Below are positions 1 to 7,732 of a DNA stretch of 64,000 bases, in pieces. How positions within the stretch are numbered: the first letter of the stretch is position 1; each line of letters starts with the position of its first letter. Location of the stretch: assembly GCF_006716445.1 (NCBI RefSeq), contig NZ_VFPA01000001.1, forward strand, positions 3,162,001 through 3,226,000, given 5' to 3'. The notes under the pieces were generated by a model that worked only from the letters and a program-made list of their open reading frames with translations, made no database searches and was not told the origin of the DNA. A program made the position numbers and the translations under genes. Origin of the DNA: Pseudonocardia kunmingensis. GTDB lineage: Bacteria > Actinomycetota > Actinomycetes > Mycobacteriales > Pseudonocardiaceae.

Positions 1-73
1 CGCCGTCGGCGACCAGGGAGTCCACGAGGTGGGACCCGATGAAGCCGGCTCCACCGGTCACGACCGCACGCAC
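1..73 (-). CDS. NAD-dependent sugar epimerase/dehydratase, N-terminal fragment
   Basis: Only the first 24 residues are inside the window; the gene runs off the left edge. Reading from GTG at 73 on the minus strand, a short hydrophobic beta strand leads into TGGAGFIGSH at residues 6-15. This is the NAD(P)-binding Gly motif of extended SDR enzymes such as UDP-glucose 4-epimerase (GalE) and nucleotide-sugar dehydratases. It diverges from the envelope sugar genes to its right. In mycobacteria galE1 (Rv3634c) lies beside the flippase/PpgS/DUF2304 group, so a GalE-type role is plausible. The substrate cannot be judged from 24 residues. Confidence 0.75.
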   Translation of the reverse strand, partial: MRAVVTGGAGFIGSHLVDSLVADG

Positions 74-225
74 GGCGGGGATGGTAGCTGCCGGGTCGGC
101 GGCGACCGGCGCGCGGTGACGCGTGTCCGGACTACGCCCGGCCGCTCAGGTAGCGGTCCAGGGCCTCGCGCGCGATCGTCGGACGCCGGCCGCCCCTCGG
201 CGCGGGCGAGCCCTGCATCGCTTCC

Positions 226-295
226 CTCGCACACCGATCGTGGTGCCCGCACACCGACTGCAGTCGGTGTGTCAGCGCAGGAATCGGTGTGCGAG
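226..295. promoter_or_regulatory. Nested CACACCGA palindrome cluster
   Basis: A perfect 22-bp palindrome built on CACACCGACTG and its complement occupies 250-271. It is flanked by a second perfect inverted repeat, CTCGCACACCGAT at 226-238 and its complement at 283-295. Four copies of the CACACCGA unit thus lie within 70 bp, between the divergent epimerase and methyltransferase genes. It could be an operator array for a dimeric regulator or a cruciform. No regulator is assigned. Confidence 0.5.
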
Positions 296-359
296 CCCGC
301 GGTCGGCCGCGGTGGGGGTGGTTTCGCCCGCGGCGTCCCTCGCCCGTCACACTGCCTGT

Positions 360-965
360 GTGACGGAACCAGAGGGACGCCCCGGCACCGACGCCCCCGA
401 CTACGCCGAACGCCTGAAGACGCTGGAGCAGGCCCGGTGGAAGCAGTGGCTGGACGTGCAGGCGCCGTACCGCTGGAACATCCGCCGCCTCGGCCTGGGC
501 CGCACCCTCGACATCGGCTGCGGGCTGGGCCGCAACCTCGCCCACCTCGGCGGCGACGGCGTGGGCGTCGACCACAACGCCTCCTCGGTGGCGGTGGCCC
601 GGGAACGCGGGCTCGAGGCCTACACCAGCGACGAGTTCCTCCAGGGCCCCCAGGCGCGGGAGGGTGCGTTCGACAGCCTGCTGGCCGCGCACGTCGTCGA
701 GCACATGACGGAGGAGGACGCGGTCGGGCTGCTGCGCACCTACCTGCCGTTCGTGCGCAAGGGCGGCAAGGTCGTGCTGATCACGCCGCAGGAGAAGGGC
801 TACACCACCGACGCCACGCACGTGCGCTTCTGCGGGTTCGCCGAGGTCGCGGCCCTGTGCGAGACCGTGGGCCTGACGGTGGCGCGGCAGTACTCGTTCC
901 CGTTCCCGCGCCCGGCGGGCCGGGTCTTCCCGTACAACGAGTTCGTGACCCTCGCCCGGAATTGA
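360..965 (+). CDS. Class I SAM-dependent methyltransferase
   Basis: The 201-residue reading from GTG at 360 has a clear class I methyltransferase fold. SAM motif I is DIGCGLGRN at residues 51-59, with an acidic residue after the next strand (GVGVDHN, Asp71) for the ribose. The open frame extends upstream to 123, but that part is Arg/Pro-rich, crosses the palindrome cluster and looks non-coding, so the shorter start is chosen. The short length and its place ahead of a flippase and glycosyltransferases suggest it methylates a glycan or lipid-linked sugar. The substrate is not evident. Confidence 0.75.
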   Translation: MTEPEGRPGTDAPDYAERLKTLEQARWKQWLDVQAPYRWNIRRLGLGRTLDIGCGLGRNLAHLGGDGVGVDHNASSVAVARERGLEAYTSDEFLQGPQAREGAFDSLLAAHVVEHMTEEDAVGLLRTYLPFVRKGGKVVLITPQEKGYTTDATHVRFCGFAEVAALCETVGLTVARQYSFPFPRPAGRVFPYNEFVTLARN

Positions 966-985
966 GCGGCCGCTACCGTGGGCAC

Positions 986-2278
986 GTGAAACCCGCAGGC
1001 CGTCTCGGCACCGCGGCGCACCTCGCCGCGGGGCTCGGGGTGCTCGGTGCGGCCGGCTACGCGTTCGTCGCCGTCGTCGGGCACGTGTTCGAGGGCCCGG
1101 TCGACGCGGGCGCGCTCAACGCGCTCGTCTCGCTGTACATGCTCGTGAACATCATCGGCCCCGGCATCTTCGCCGCGCTGGAGCAGGAGACGAGCCGCGC
1201 CGTCAGCGCCGCCGCCGCCCGCGGCGAGCCCCTGCGCCCGATCGCGCGCCGGGCCGGCGTGCTCGCGCTGTGGTCGTTCGGTGCGCTCGTCGCGGTCGTC
1301 CTCGTCGCGTGGCCGCTGGTACTCGGCCGGGTCCTCGAGTGGCGGGTGGGGCTGCTGCTGGCGCTGCTCGTCGCCATCGCCGGATCGGGCGGTGTGTACT
1401 GGGCGCGCGGGCTGCTCGGCGGGCAGCAGCGCTTCGGGCCCTACGCCCGCACGCTCTACGTCGAAGGCGCGGTCCGGCTGCTGCCGTGCCTGGTGCTGCT
1501 CGCGCTCGCGCTGGAGTGGCCGTCCGCGTACGGGTTCGCGTTCGCGGTGGGGTCGGCGATCGCGGCGCTGAGCGTGGTCGCGGCGCTGCGGCTCCCGCCG
1601 GCGCCCGAGGGGGCGAGCCCGCCCGACGGCATGGGCCGGTCGCTGCTCTACCTGGTGGGGGCCATCGCGCTCAGCCAGCTGCTGGCCAACCTCGCCCCGG
1701 TCGTCGTGACCTACCGCTCACCCGACGACCTGGTTGCCGCCGCCGTCTTCGCGTCCACGTTCGTGCTGGCGCGGGTGCCGCTGTTCCTGTTCGCGCCCGT
1801 GCAGGCGGTGCTGCTGCCGCACGTCACGCGGGCGGCAGCGCAGGGCGACCACGTGGAGCTGACGCACCGGCTCCGGCAGGCGCTCGCCCTGGTCACGGCC
1901 CTGGGGCTGCTCGGGGTGGGCGGTTGCGTGTGGCTCGGACCCTGGGCCGCCGAGGTCCTGTTCAACACCGCGTACCGCCCGTCGGTGACCACGCTCGGCA
2001 TGCTCGGAGCGGCCACCCTGGTGATGATGCTCGCACTCGTCGTGCAGCCCACGCTGGTGGCGCTGAACCGCCAGCGCACGGTCACGACCGGGTGGATCGT
2101 GGGTGCGGTCGTGTTCCTGGTGGTACTGGTGGTGGGACCGGAGCCGATCCCGGCCGCGCTGCTCGCGCAGCTCGTCGGGCCACTGGTGGTGCTCGCGGTG
2201 CTCCTCGTCGGGGTCCTGCGGGCGCTGCGCGCGGTGCGGACGGGCGTGGGTGCGTCCTCCGCGACGGGGCGCCGGTAG
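986..2278 (+). CDS. Polysaccharide flippase-like membrane protein (MATE/MOP superfamily)
   Basis: This 430-residue polytopic protein starts at GTG 986, 20 bp after the methyltransferase. About 12 to 14 hydrophobic segments are visible with short charged loops, as expected for Wzx/MurJ-type lipid-linked sugar flippases. A YWARGLLGGQQRF stretch near residues 136-148 resembles the conserved loop of actinobacterial Rv3630-type proteins. Downstream genes encode a PpgS-like GT2 and a DUF2304 protein, the Rv3631/Rv3632 order of mycobacteria. The likely job is moving a polyprenyl-phosphate sugar across the membrane for wall decoration. Transport is inferred from family and context. Confidence 0.72.
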   Translation: MKPAGRLGTAAHLAAGLGVLGAAGYAFVAVVGHVFEGPVDAGALNALVSLYMLVNIIGPGIFAALEQETSRAVSAAAARGEPLRPIARRAGVLALWSFGALVAVVLVAWPLVLGRVLEWRVGLLLALLVAIAGSGGVYWARGLLGGQQRFGPYARTLYVEGAVRLLPCLVLLALALEWPSAYGFAFAVGSAIAALSVVAALRLPPAPEGASPPDGMGRSLLYLVGAIALSQLLANLAPVVVTYRSPDDLVAAAVFASTFVLARVPLFLFAPVQAVLLPHVTRAAAQGDHVELTHRLRQALALVTALGLLGVGGCVWLGPWAAEVLFNTAYRPSVTTLGMLGAATLVMMLALVVQPTLVALNRQRTVTTGWIVGAVVFLVVLVVGPEPIPAALLAQLVGPLVVLAVLLVGVLRALRAVRTGVGASSATGRR

Positions 2279-2332
2279 GTTGGCGCGGCCATGTCCGGAT
2301 CACCCGAAGCACGCCACGAGGAGGAGGACGGT

Positions 2333-3034
2333 GTGACCACCGCCGACAGCCGGCGCAACGACGACGTCTGGGTCGTGATCCCCGTCTTCAACGAGGCGCC
2401 GGTGCTGGAGTCGGTGATCCGGCAGGTCCTCGAGGTCTTCCCGAACGTCGTGTGCGTCGACGACGGCAGCGGCGACGGCTCCGCGGAGGTCGTGCTGCGC
2501 ACCGGCGCGCACCTCGTGCGCCACCCGGTGAACCTCGGCCAGGGCGCCGCGCTGCAGACGGGCCTGTCCTACGCGCGGGTGCAGCCGGGCGCCCAGTACA
2601 TCGTCACCTACGACGCCGACGGCCAGCACCGGCTCGAGGACGCCGCCGCGATGCTCGAGGTGGCCCGCTCCGGGCAGGCCGACGTGGTGCTCGGCACCCG
2701 CTTCGCCGACCACGCCGCGTCGGTGCCGCTGCTCAAGCGCATCGTGCTGCGCGTGGCGGTGATGCTCAGCCCGGCGGGCCGCAAGCTGCGGCTCACCGAT
2801 GCGCACAACGGCCTGCGCGTGCTCACCCGGCCGGTGGCCGACCAGCTGCAGATCACCATGAACGGGATGGCGCACGCCTCGGAGATCGTCTCCTACCTCG
2901 GGCGCTCCCGGTGGCGGGTCCGCGAGATCCCGGTGTCGATCCGCTACACCGAGTACTCGCGCAGCAAGGGCCAGTCGCTGCTGAACGGCGTCAACATCCT
3001 CTTCGACCTGTCCGTCCGCCACCGGGGAGGCTGA
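2333..3034 (+). CDS. PpgS-like polyprenyl-phosphate glycosyltransferase (GT2)
   Basis: This GT-A enzyme has VDDGS at residues 42-46 and the nucleotide-sugar/metal site DAD at 94-96 in TYDADGQHR, as in dolichyl/polyprenyl-phosphate sugar synthases. GTG 2333 has a strong GGAGG-rich ribosome site just upstream; an ATG at 2291 is in frame but lacks one. The next gene is a DUF2304 membrane protein, and that pairing is the PpgS (Rv3631)/Rv3632 arrangement. In mycobacteria PpgS makes decaprenyl-phosphate-GalNAc, the donor for galactosamine on arabinogalactan. The same donor here is an inference; mannose or glucose is possible. Confidence 0.75.
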   Translation: MTTADSRRNDDVWVVIPVFNEAPVLESVIRQVLEVFPNVVCVDDGSGDGSAEVVLRTGAHLVRHPVNLGQGAALQTGLSYARVQPGAQYIVTYDADGQHRLEDAAAMLEVARSGQADVVLGTRFADHAASVPLLKRIVLRVAVMLSPAGRKLRLTDAHNGLRVLTRPVADQLQITMNGMAHASEIVSYLGRSRWRVREIPVSIRYTEYSRSKGQSLLNGVNILFDLSVRHRGG

Positions 3035-3040
3035 CCCGCC

Positions 3041-3463
3041 GTGCTCATCCAGTTCATCCTCGTCATCGCGGTCATGGTCATCCTGTACGTCTTCGTCCGC
3101 AGCGCAGGCGCGGTCTACGTGCAGGCGAGCAAGCGGATCGGGCTCGTGCTGTTCGCGGTCGCGAACGTCTACGCGGTGATGCGGCCGAACGACCTCTCGG
3201 TGATCGCGCACTTCCTCGGTGTGGGCCGCGGCACCGACCTCGTGCTCTACGCGCTGGTCGTGGCGTTCATGGCCGGCATGTTCAGCATGTACCAGCGCTT
3301 CCGCGTGGTCGACCGGCGCTACACCGAGCTGGCGCGCACCGTCGCCATCCGGGAGGCGGAGCTGATCAACCGTGAGCGTGGTCTGCACTCGGCCCAGGTC
3401 GTCAGCGTCGCCACCGGCGACGGCGACCGCGCGCCCGTCGCGCCCGAGGACGGCGGGCGGTGA
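3041..3463 (+). CDS. DUF2304 small membrane protein, PpgS partner
   Basis: This 140-residue protein has three hydrophobic segments: an N-terminal helix, one around residues 35-50, and one around 65-80. A charged cytoplasmic tail rich in Arg and Glu follows (IREAELINRERG). This is the DUF2304 architecture, as in Rv3632, which in mycobacteria assists the soluble GT2 PpgS at the membrane. It starts 6 bp after the GT2 stop, and its TGA overlaps the next GTG (GTGA). It probably anchors or activates the preceding glycosyltransferase. Confidence 0.75.
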   Translation: MLIQFILVIAVMVILYVFVRSAGAVYVQASKRIGLVLFAVANVYAVMRPNDLSVIAHFLGVGRGTDLVLYALVVAFMAGMFSMYQRFRVVDRRYTELARTVAIREAELINRERGLHSAQVVSVATGDGDRAPVAPEDGGR

Positions 3464-4380
3464 CGACCGGCGACGACGCCCCCGTCGGCACGGTCGAGGT
3501 CATGCTGCCGCACTACGGCCGGCTGGACCTGCTCCAGGAGACCGTGCGCAGCGTGCTCGCCCAGGACGACCCGCGGTGGCGGCTCACGGTGGTGGACGAC
3601 TCCGGCGAGCTCGCCGACGACGCCGTCGAGGGCTGGTGCGCCGGGCTCGGCGACGAGCGGGTGCGCTACCACCGCAACCCCCGCAACCTGGGCATCAACC
3701 GCAACTTCCAGCAGTGCGTGGACCTGGTCGAACACGACCTCGCTGTGATCATCGGCAACGACGACCTGATGCTGCCGGGCTACGTGGGCGCGGTCCGGCG
3801 GGCGCACGCGGCGCACCCGGAGGTCGCGATCGTCCAGCCCGGGGTCGAGGTGGTCGACGAGAACGGCGCGCCGGCCCGCACGCTGGTGGACCTGAGCAAG
3901 CGTTGGGTCTACGCGCCGCGGGTGTCCGGGTCCACCGTGCTGGCGGGCGAGGAGCTCGCGGTGAGCCTGCTGCGGGGCAACTGGCTGTACTTCCCGTCGA
4001 TCTGCTGGCGCTCCGAGCCGTTGCGCCGCACCGGCTTCCGCGAGGGCGTCGACGTGGTGCAGGACCTCGCGCTCGTGCTCGACCTCGTCCTCGACGGCGA
4101 GTCGCTGCTCGTGCAGCCCGAGGTCTGCTTCCGCTACCGGCGCCACCGGGCGTCGGTGTCGTCGGCCCACGCCGCGGACGGCAGGCGGTTCTCCGAGGAA
4201 CGGAAGTTCTTCGTCGAGACCGCGGACCGGATGGCGGCCCGCGGCTGGCCGCGCGCGTCCCGCGCGGCCCGGCGGCACCTCTCCTCGCGCATCAACGCGC
4301 TGACGCGACTGCCGGCCGCCGCGCGCCGGGGCGGCGTCGGCGGGGTGCGCACGCTGGCCCGGCACGCCTTCGGCGCGTGA
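3460..4380 (+). CDS. GT2 family glycosyltransferase
   Basis: This 306-residue protein has a GT-A N-terminal half. HYGRLDLLQETVRSVL opens the fold, VVDDSGE lies at residues 44-50, and the metal site is NDD at 100-102 (IIGNDDLMLPG). The C-terminal third is basic and probably membrane-associated. It overlaps both neighbours by GTGA junctions, so it is co-translated with DUF2304 and the GT-C gene. It resembles rhamnosyl- or galactosyl-type transferases acting on wall polymers. The donor and acceptor are unknown. Confidence 0.7.
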   Translation: MTTGDDAPVGTVEVMLPHYGRLDLLQETVRSVLAQDDPRWRLTVVDDSGELADDAVEGWCAGLGDERVRYHRNPRNLGINRNFQQCVDLVEHDLAVIIGNDDLMLPGYVGAVRRAHAAHPEVAIVQPGVEVVDENGAPARTLVDLSKRWVYAPRVSGSTVLAGEELAVSLLRGNWLYFPSICWRSEPLRRTGFREGVDVVQDLALVLDLVLDGESLLVQPEVCFRYRRHRASVSSAHAADGRRFSEERKFFVETADRMAARGWPRASRAARRHLSSRINALTRLPAAARRGGVGGVRTLARHAFGA

Positions 4381-6062
4381 TCCGCGCCGTGGCGCGCCCA
4401 CCGGCTGCCGCCACCGACGCACCCGCGCCGTTGCGCCCGTGGCCCTGGGCGCTCGTCGCCGTGGCGGTGCCCACGGTCGCCGTCGGCGTCCACGCCCTGC
4501 TCTACGGCCGGTGGATCGTGGACGACGCGGCCATCACGTTCGCCTACGCCCGGTCGATCGCCACGGGTGAGGGGCCGGTCCTGCAGCCCGGTGCCGAGCC
4601 CGTCGAGGGGTACTCGAACCCGGCATGGCTCGCGGTGCTCGTGCTCGGCCGGTGGATCGGGCTGTTCGACCGCGGCGCGTGGTTCGGGGTGCCCGACCTC
4701 GTCGCCTTCCCGAAGCTGCTGGCGCTCGGGCTGGTCGCCGGCGTGTTCGCCTGCTGCTACGCGGCCGCGTCGGCGCTGACCCGCCGCCCGGTCCTGGTGA
4801 CGGTCCTCGCCGGACTGGTCACGGCGGCGGTCCCGTCGTTCGTGATCTGGACGGTGTCCGGGCTGGAGAACGCGCTGCTCGCGTTCGCCGCGGCCGGGCT
4901 CGCGGCGGTGCTCGTGCGCGCGGTCGCCGCGGGCCGGCTGTACGCGCCATCGACGCCGGTGTGGTGCGGGCTGCTCGCCGCGCTGGCCGCGCTGACCCGC
5001 CCGGACGGCCTCGTGTACGTCGCGGCGTTCCCGCTCGTGGTGCTCCTCCTGCTGCGTCGCGCCGACCTCGCCCGGGCCGTGCGCTCCGTCGTGCTCGGCG
5101 TGCTCGTGTTCGCGGTGCCCGTCGGGGCGTACCTGGCCTGGCGGCTCGCGACCTTCGGCGAGTACCTGCCCAACACCGCGATCGCCAAGTCGCAGGGGCT
5201 GCCCGGGGTGGCCGCCGCCCTGCGGCCCGCCGAGCTGATCGGCTACGCGGGGTGGCCCGCGGCACTGCTGGCCGTGGCCGCCATCGGGGCCGTGGTGACG
5301 CGACCCGGGCACCGGGCCCTCGTGGCGCTGCTCGTACCGCTCGCGCTCGCGGTGCTGGCGTTCGGGGTGCTGGAGCCGGACTGGATGGGGCAGTTGCGAT
5401 TCGCGACCCCCGTCTGGCCGTTGGCGGCGCTCGCGGGAATGACCGCCGCCGTCGTGGTGGCGCCGGTGCTGTCGATGCGCGCGCGAGTGGTCGGGGCGGT
5501 GCTCGCGGTCGGGGCCGCTCTCGTGTCCGGTCTCGCGCTCGTCGATTCCGCCCGTGCGTTCCGCGCCGCGCCGACCGCGCCGCTGTGCCTGGTCGCCCAG
5601 AACACCGGGAACGCGATCAACGCCTACGCCGATGTCGTCGATGTGCCCGACGCCGTTCTGCTTGCTCCCGACATCGGTGGTGCGGCGCTCGTGAGCGGCC
5701 TTCGCGTCGTCGACGTGGCGGGGCTCGCCGACCGCCGCATCGCCCGGTTCTGGGGGAACGGCGACATGGCCGGGTTGCGCGACCACGTCTTCGAGGACGT
5801 GCGTCCGACCTTCCTCACGCTCAACTCCGATTGGGCGCGGCTCACCGGACTGCTCGACGATCCCCGCCTGGCCGCCGACTACGTGGAGATCAGGACGAGC
5901 ACGGCGGGCCTCACCGACCGGGTGCGCCGGGACGTGCTCGAGCCCGGTGACCTGGAGGCGCTGCGGGACCGCGCGAGCGCGGCAGCGGCTGCCGACGACG
6001 CCGCGCGCCGTTCGCCGCGGGCGTCCTGCGGGGACGTGCTCGTGCCACCGCCCGGCCGGTGA
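4377..6062 (+). CDS. AftB-like GT-C membrane glycosyltransferase
   Basis: This 561-residue integral membrane protein has the first-loop Asp pair of GT-C enzymes, WIVDDAAITFAYARS with Asp49/Asp50. EGYSNPAW, SGLEN and a TRPDG motif follow, then about ten membrane spans and an extracytoplasmic C-terminal domain. The same features occur in AftB (Rv3805c) and related polyprenyl-phosphate-dependent transferases. It is translationally coupled (GTGA) to the GT2 gene and ends 3 bp from the convergent AftA-like gene. Either terminal arabinosylation (AftB role) or transfer of the PpgS-made sugar to the arabinan would fit. Confidence 0.68.
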   Translation: MIRAVARPPAAATDAPAPLRPWPWALVAVAVPTVAVGVHALLYGRWIVDDAAITFAYARSIATGEGPVLQPGAEPVEGYSNPAWLAVLVLGRWIGLFDRGAWFGVPDLVAFPKLLALGLVAGVFACCYAAASALTRRPVLVTVLAGLVTAAVPSFVIWTVSGLENALLAFAAAGLAAVLVRAVAAGRLYAPSTPVWCGLLAALAALTRPDGLVYVAAFPLVVLLLLRRADLARAVRSVVLGVLVFAVPVGAYLAWRLATFGEYLPNTAIAKSQGLPGVAAALRPAELIGYAGWPAALLAVAAIGAVVTRPGHRALVALLVPLALAVLAFGVLEPDWMGQLRFATPVWPLAALAGMTAAVVVAPVLSMRARVVGAVLAVGAALVSGLALVDSARAFRAAPTAPLCLVAQNTGNAINAYADVVDVPDAVLLAPDIGGAALVSGLRVVDVAGLADRRIARFWGNGDMAGLRDHVFEDVRPTFLTLNSDWARLTGLLDDPRLAADYVEIRTSTAGLTDRVRRDVLEPGDLEALRDRASAAAAADDAARRSPRASCGDVLVPPPGR

Positions 6063-6065
6063 CGG

Positions 6066-7706
6066 TCAGCGCGATCCGCGGGTGATCGGCTCACCGTACG
6101 GCTGCCACCCGCCCCCCAGCAGCGCCCCCGGATCCGGCGCGCACCCGTCCGCCACGCTGTAGTCGGGGCAGGTCCCGTCCGGCTGCCGCACGTGCTGGGC
6201 CACGTGGGCGAGCAGCCCGACCGAGCCGTCGTCGCGCGGCAGGTAGCGGTCCGCGGTCGCCGAGCCCATGGACAGGGCGAGCAGCAGCGCGGCGCACAGC
6301 GCCCCGACCGTGACCACCGGACGCGCCGGGACGCGGTCGCCCGACCCGAACCGCGCGTGCCACACCTCCTGCACCCGCCGGCCGCCGTACAGCGCCGCGA
6401 ACACCGCCAGCAGCAGCAGGCAGAACAGGATCTGCGCGGTCGTGCGGGGGTAGAGCTGCACGGTCAGCGTGGCGTACATCTGCGACGCGATCCAGAACCG
6501 CATCAGCCACGCGCCCGCCATCAGCGCGCAGAGGGCGAGCACCGCCGTACGCCGTCCCGCGACGGCGACGGCCAGGCCCAGCCCGACCACCAGCAGGACG
6601 GTGAAGACGCCCACCCCGGCGAGCTCGCCCGGCGGCGGCCACGGGCCGACGTCGCCGGGCAGGTCGTTGCGCCACATCGCGATGTAGGCGGGTTCGACGG
6701 CGGTGTCGAAGTAGAAGTAGCGGTCCTGCACCGTGCCGGCGGCGCCGAGCAGCCCGAGCAGGTGGGGCCACGCCACGGCGACCAGGCCCGCGGCGGCCAG
6801 CCCGAGCAGCGCGAGACCGCGCAGCGGCGCGGCGCGCCACGGGAACACGACCAGCACCGCCACCAGCGCGCCGGGCGCCGACCAGAGGAACCACCCGGAG
6901 TAGAGGCAGAACAGCACGCCGAGGCCGGCGCCGGTCGCGACGCCGACGAGCGCGACGCGCGTCCAGGTCAGCGCCTCGGCGCGGCGCAGCACCCGCAGGA
7001 ACGCGATCAGGAGCGGGACCAGCGCGACGAGCACGACGGTGGTGTAGGGCTTGTACGGCTCGAGCATCGGCATCGCCGCGACGAGGGTGGCGGCCAGCGC
7101 CCACACCGGGGCCAGCACGAGCCGCCAGGACAGGTAGGCCAGCGGCCCGAACAGCGCCGTGGCCACCACCTGGACGGTCCGCAGCGCGCTCGCGGTGGAG
7201 TCGCCGGTGAGCTCGGCCCACCGGGCGATCACGTGCAGCACGGCAGGCGGGTAGTCGGCGGGGACGCCGCGTCCGGCGAGGATGTCGTCGGCCCAGCGGA
7301 TGAGCTGCCCGGAGTCCCCCCAGTTGGCGAACAGGGGCCAGTCCGTGCCCCGCAGCGCGAGCAGGACGCCACCCGCGACCAGCCCGGTGGCGAGCCCGGC
7401 CACCGCGGCGCACGCGAGCCGGCTGACCACCGCCCACACCGCCGGGTGCCGGCTCGCCGCCACGGCGGCCAGCACGACCACGAGGCCGAGCACGACGAAC
7501 CGCAGGTCGAGCGCGGCCAGTCCGCTGACCTGCCCGATGCGGTCCAGCGGGTCGACGACCACCGAGCGGCTCAGCTGCACCGAGAGGAGCGCGGCGCCCA
7601 GCGCCACGAGCACCTCTCCTGCGCCGAGGCCGACGCGTGCGAGCCACGGCGGGACGGCGCGGGGAGCGGGGGCAGGGGACCACCCCGGCCGGTCCGTCCG
7701 CGTCAC
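6066..7706 (-). CDS. AftA-like galactan arabinofuranosyltransferase
   Basis: The 546-residue protein has about 12 membrane spans. The first large loop carries NWGDSGQLIRW (Asp131) and PADYPP (around 149-154), followed by GPLAYLSWRLVLAP. That pattern matches the AftA N-terminal domain, which in mycobacteria adds the first arabinofuranose to galactan from decaprenyl-phospho-arabinose. The extracytoplasmic tail contains a Cys pair (CPDYSVADGC), possibly a disulfide. GTG 7706 is chosen over GTG 7715 only by length. It lies 26 bp downstream of the DUF6541 gene on the same strand, likely one operon. The AftA call rests on motif layout. Confidence 0.62.
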   Translation of the reverse strand: MTRTDRPGWSPAPAPRAVPPWLARVGLGAGEVLVALGAALLSVQLSRSVVVDPLDRIGQVSGLAALDLRFVVLGLVVVLAAVAASRHPAVWAVVSRLACAAVAGLATGLVAGGVLLALRGTDWPLFANWGDSGQLIRWADDILAGRGVPADYPPAVLHVIARWAELTGDSTASALRTVQVVATALFGPLAYLSWRLVLAPVWALAATLVAAMPMLEPYKPYTTVVLVALVPLLIAFLRVLRRAEALTWTRVALVGVATGAGLGVLFCLYSGWFLWSAPGALVAVLVVFPWRAAPLRGLALLGLAAAGLVAVAWPHLLGLLGAAGTVQDRYFYFDTAVEPAYIAMWRNDLPGDVGPWPPPGELAGVGVFTVLLVVGLGLAVAVAGRRTAVLALCALMAGAWLMRFWIASQMYATLTVQLYPRTTAQILFCLLLLAVFAALYGGRRVQEVWHARFGSGDRVPARPVVTVGALCAALLLALSMGSATADRYLPRDDGSVGLLAHVAQHVRQPDGTCPDYSVADGCAPDPGALLGGGWQPYGEPITRGSR

Positions 7707-7732
7707 CGGCGCCACGCTAGCGCCCGCCGCCA

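Noticed and set aside
29..986. Upstream extension of the flippase reading frame to a 749-residue protein
   Set aside because: The first 319 codons are Arg/Pro-rich, lie antisense to or out of frame with the methyltransferase and match no family; the flippase starts naturally at GTG 986.
5624..5845. Minus-strand open frame inside the GT-C gene
   Set aside because: It is antisense to a well-supported gene, Ser/Arg-rich and without a ribosome site; typical of shadow frames at this G+C.
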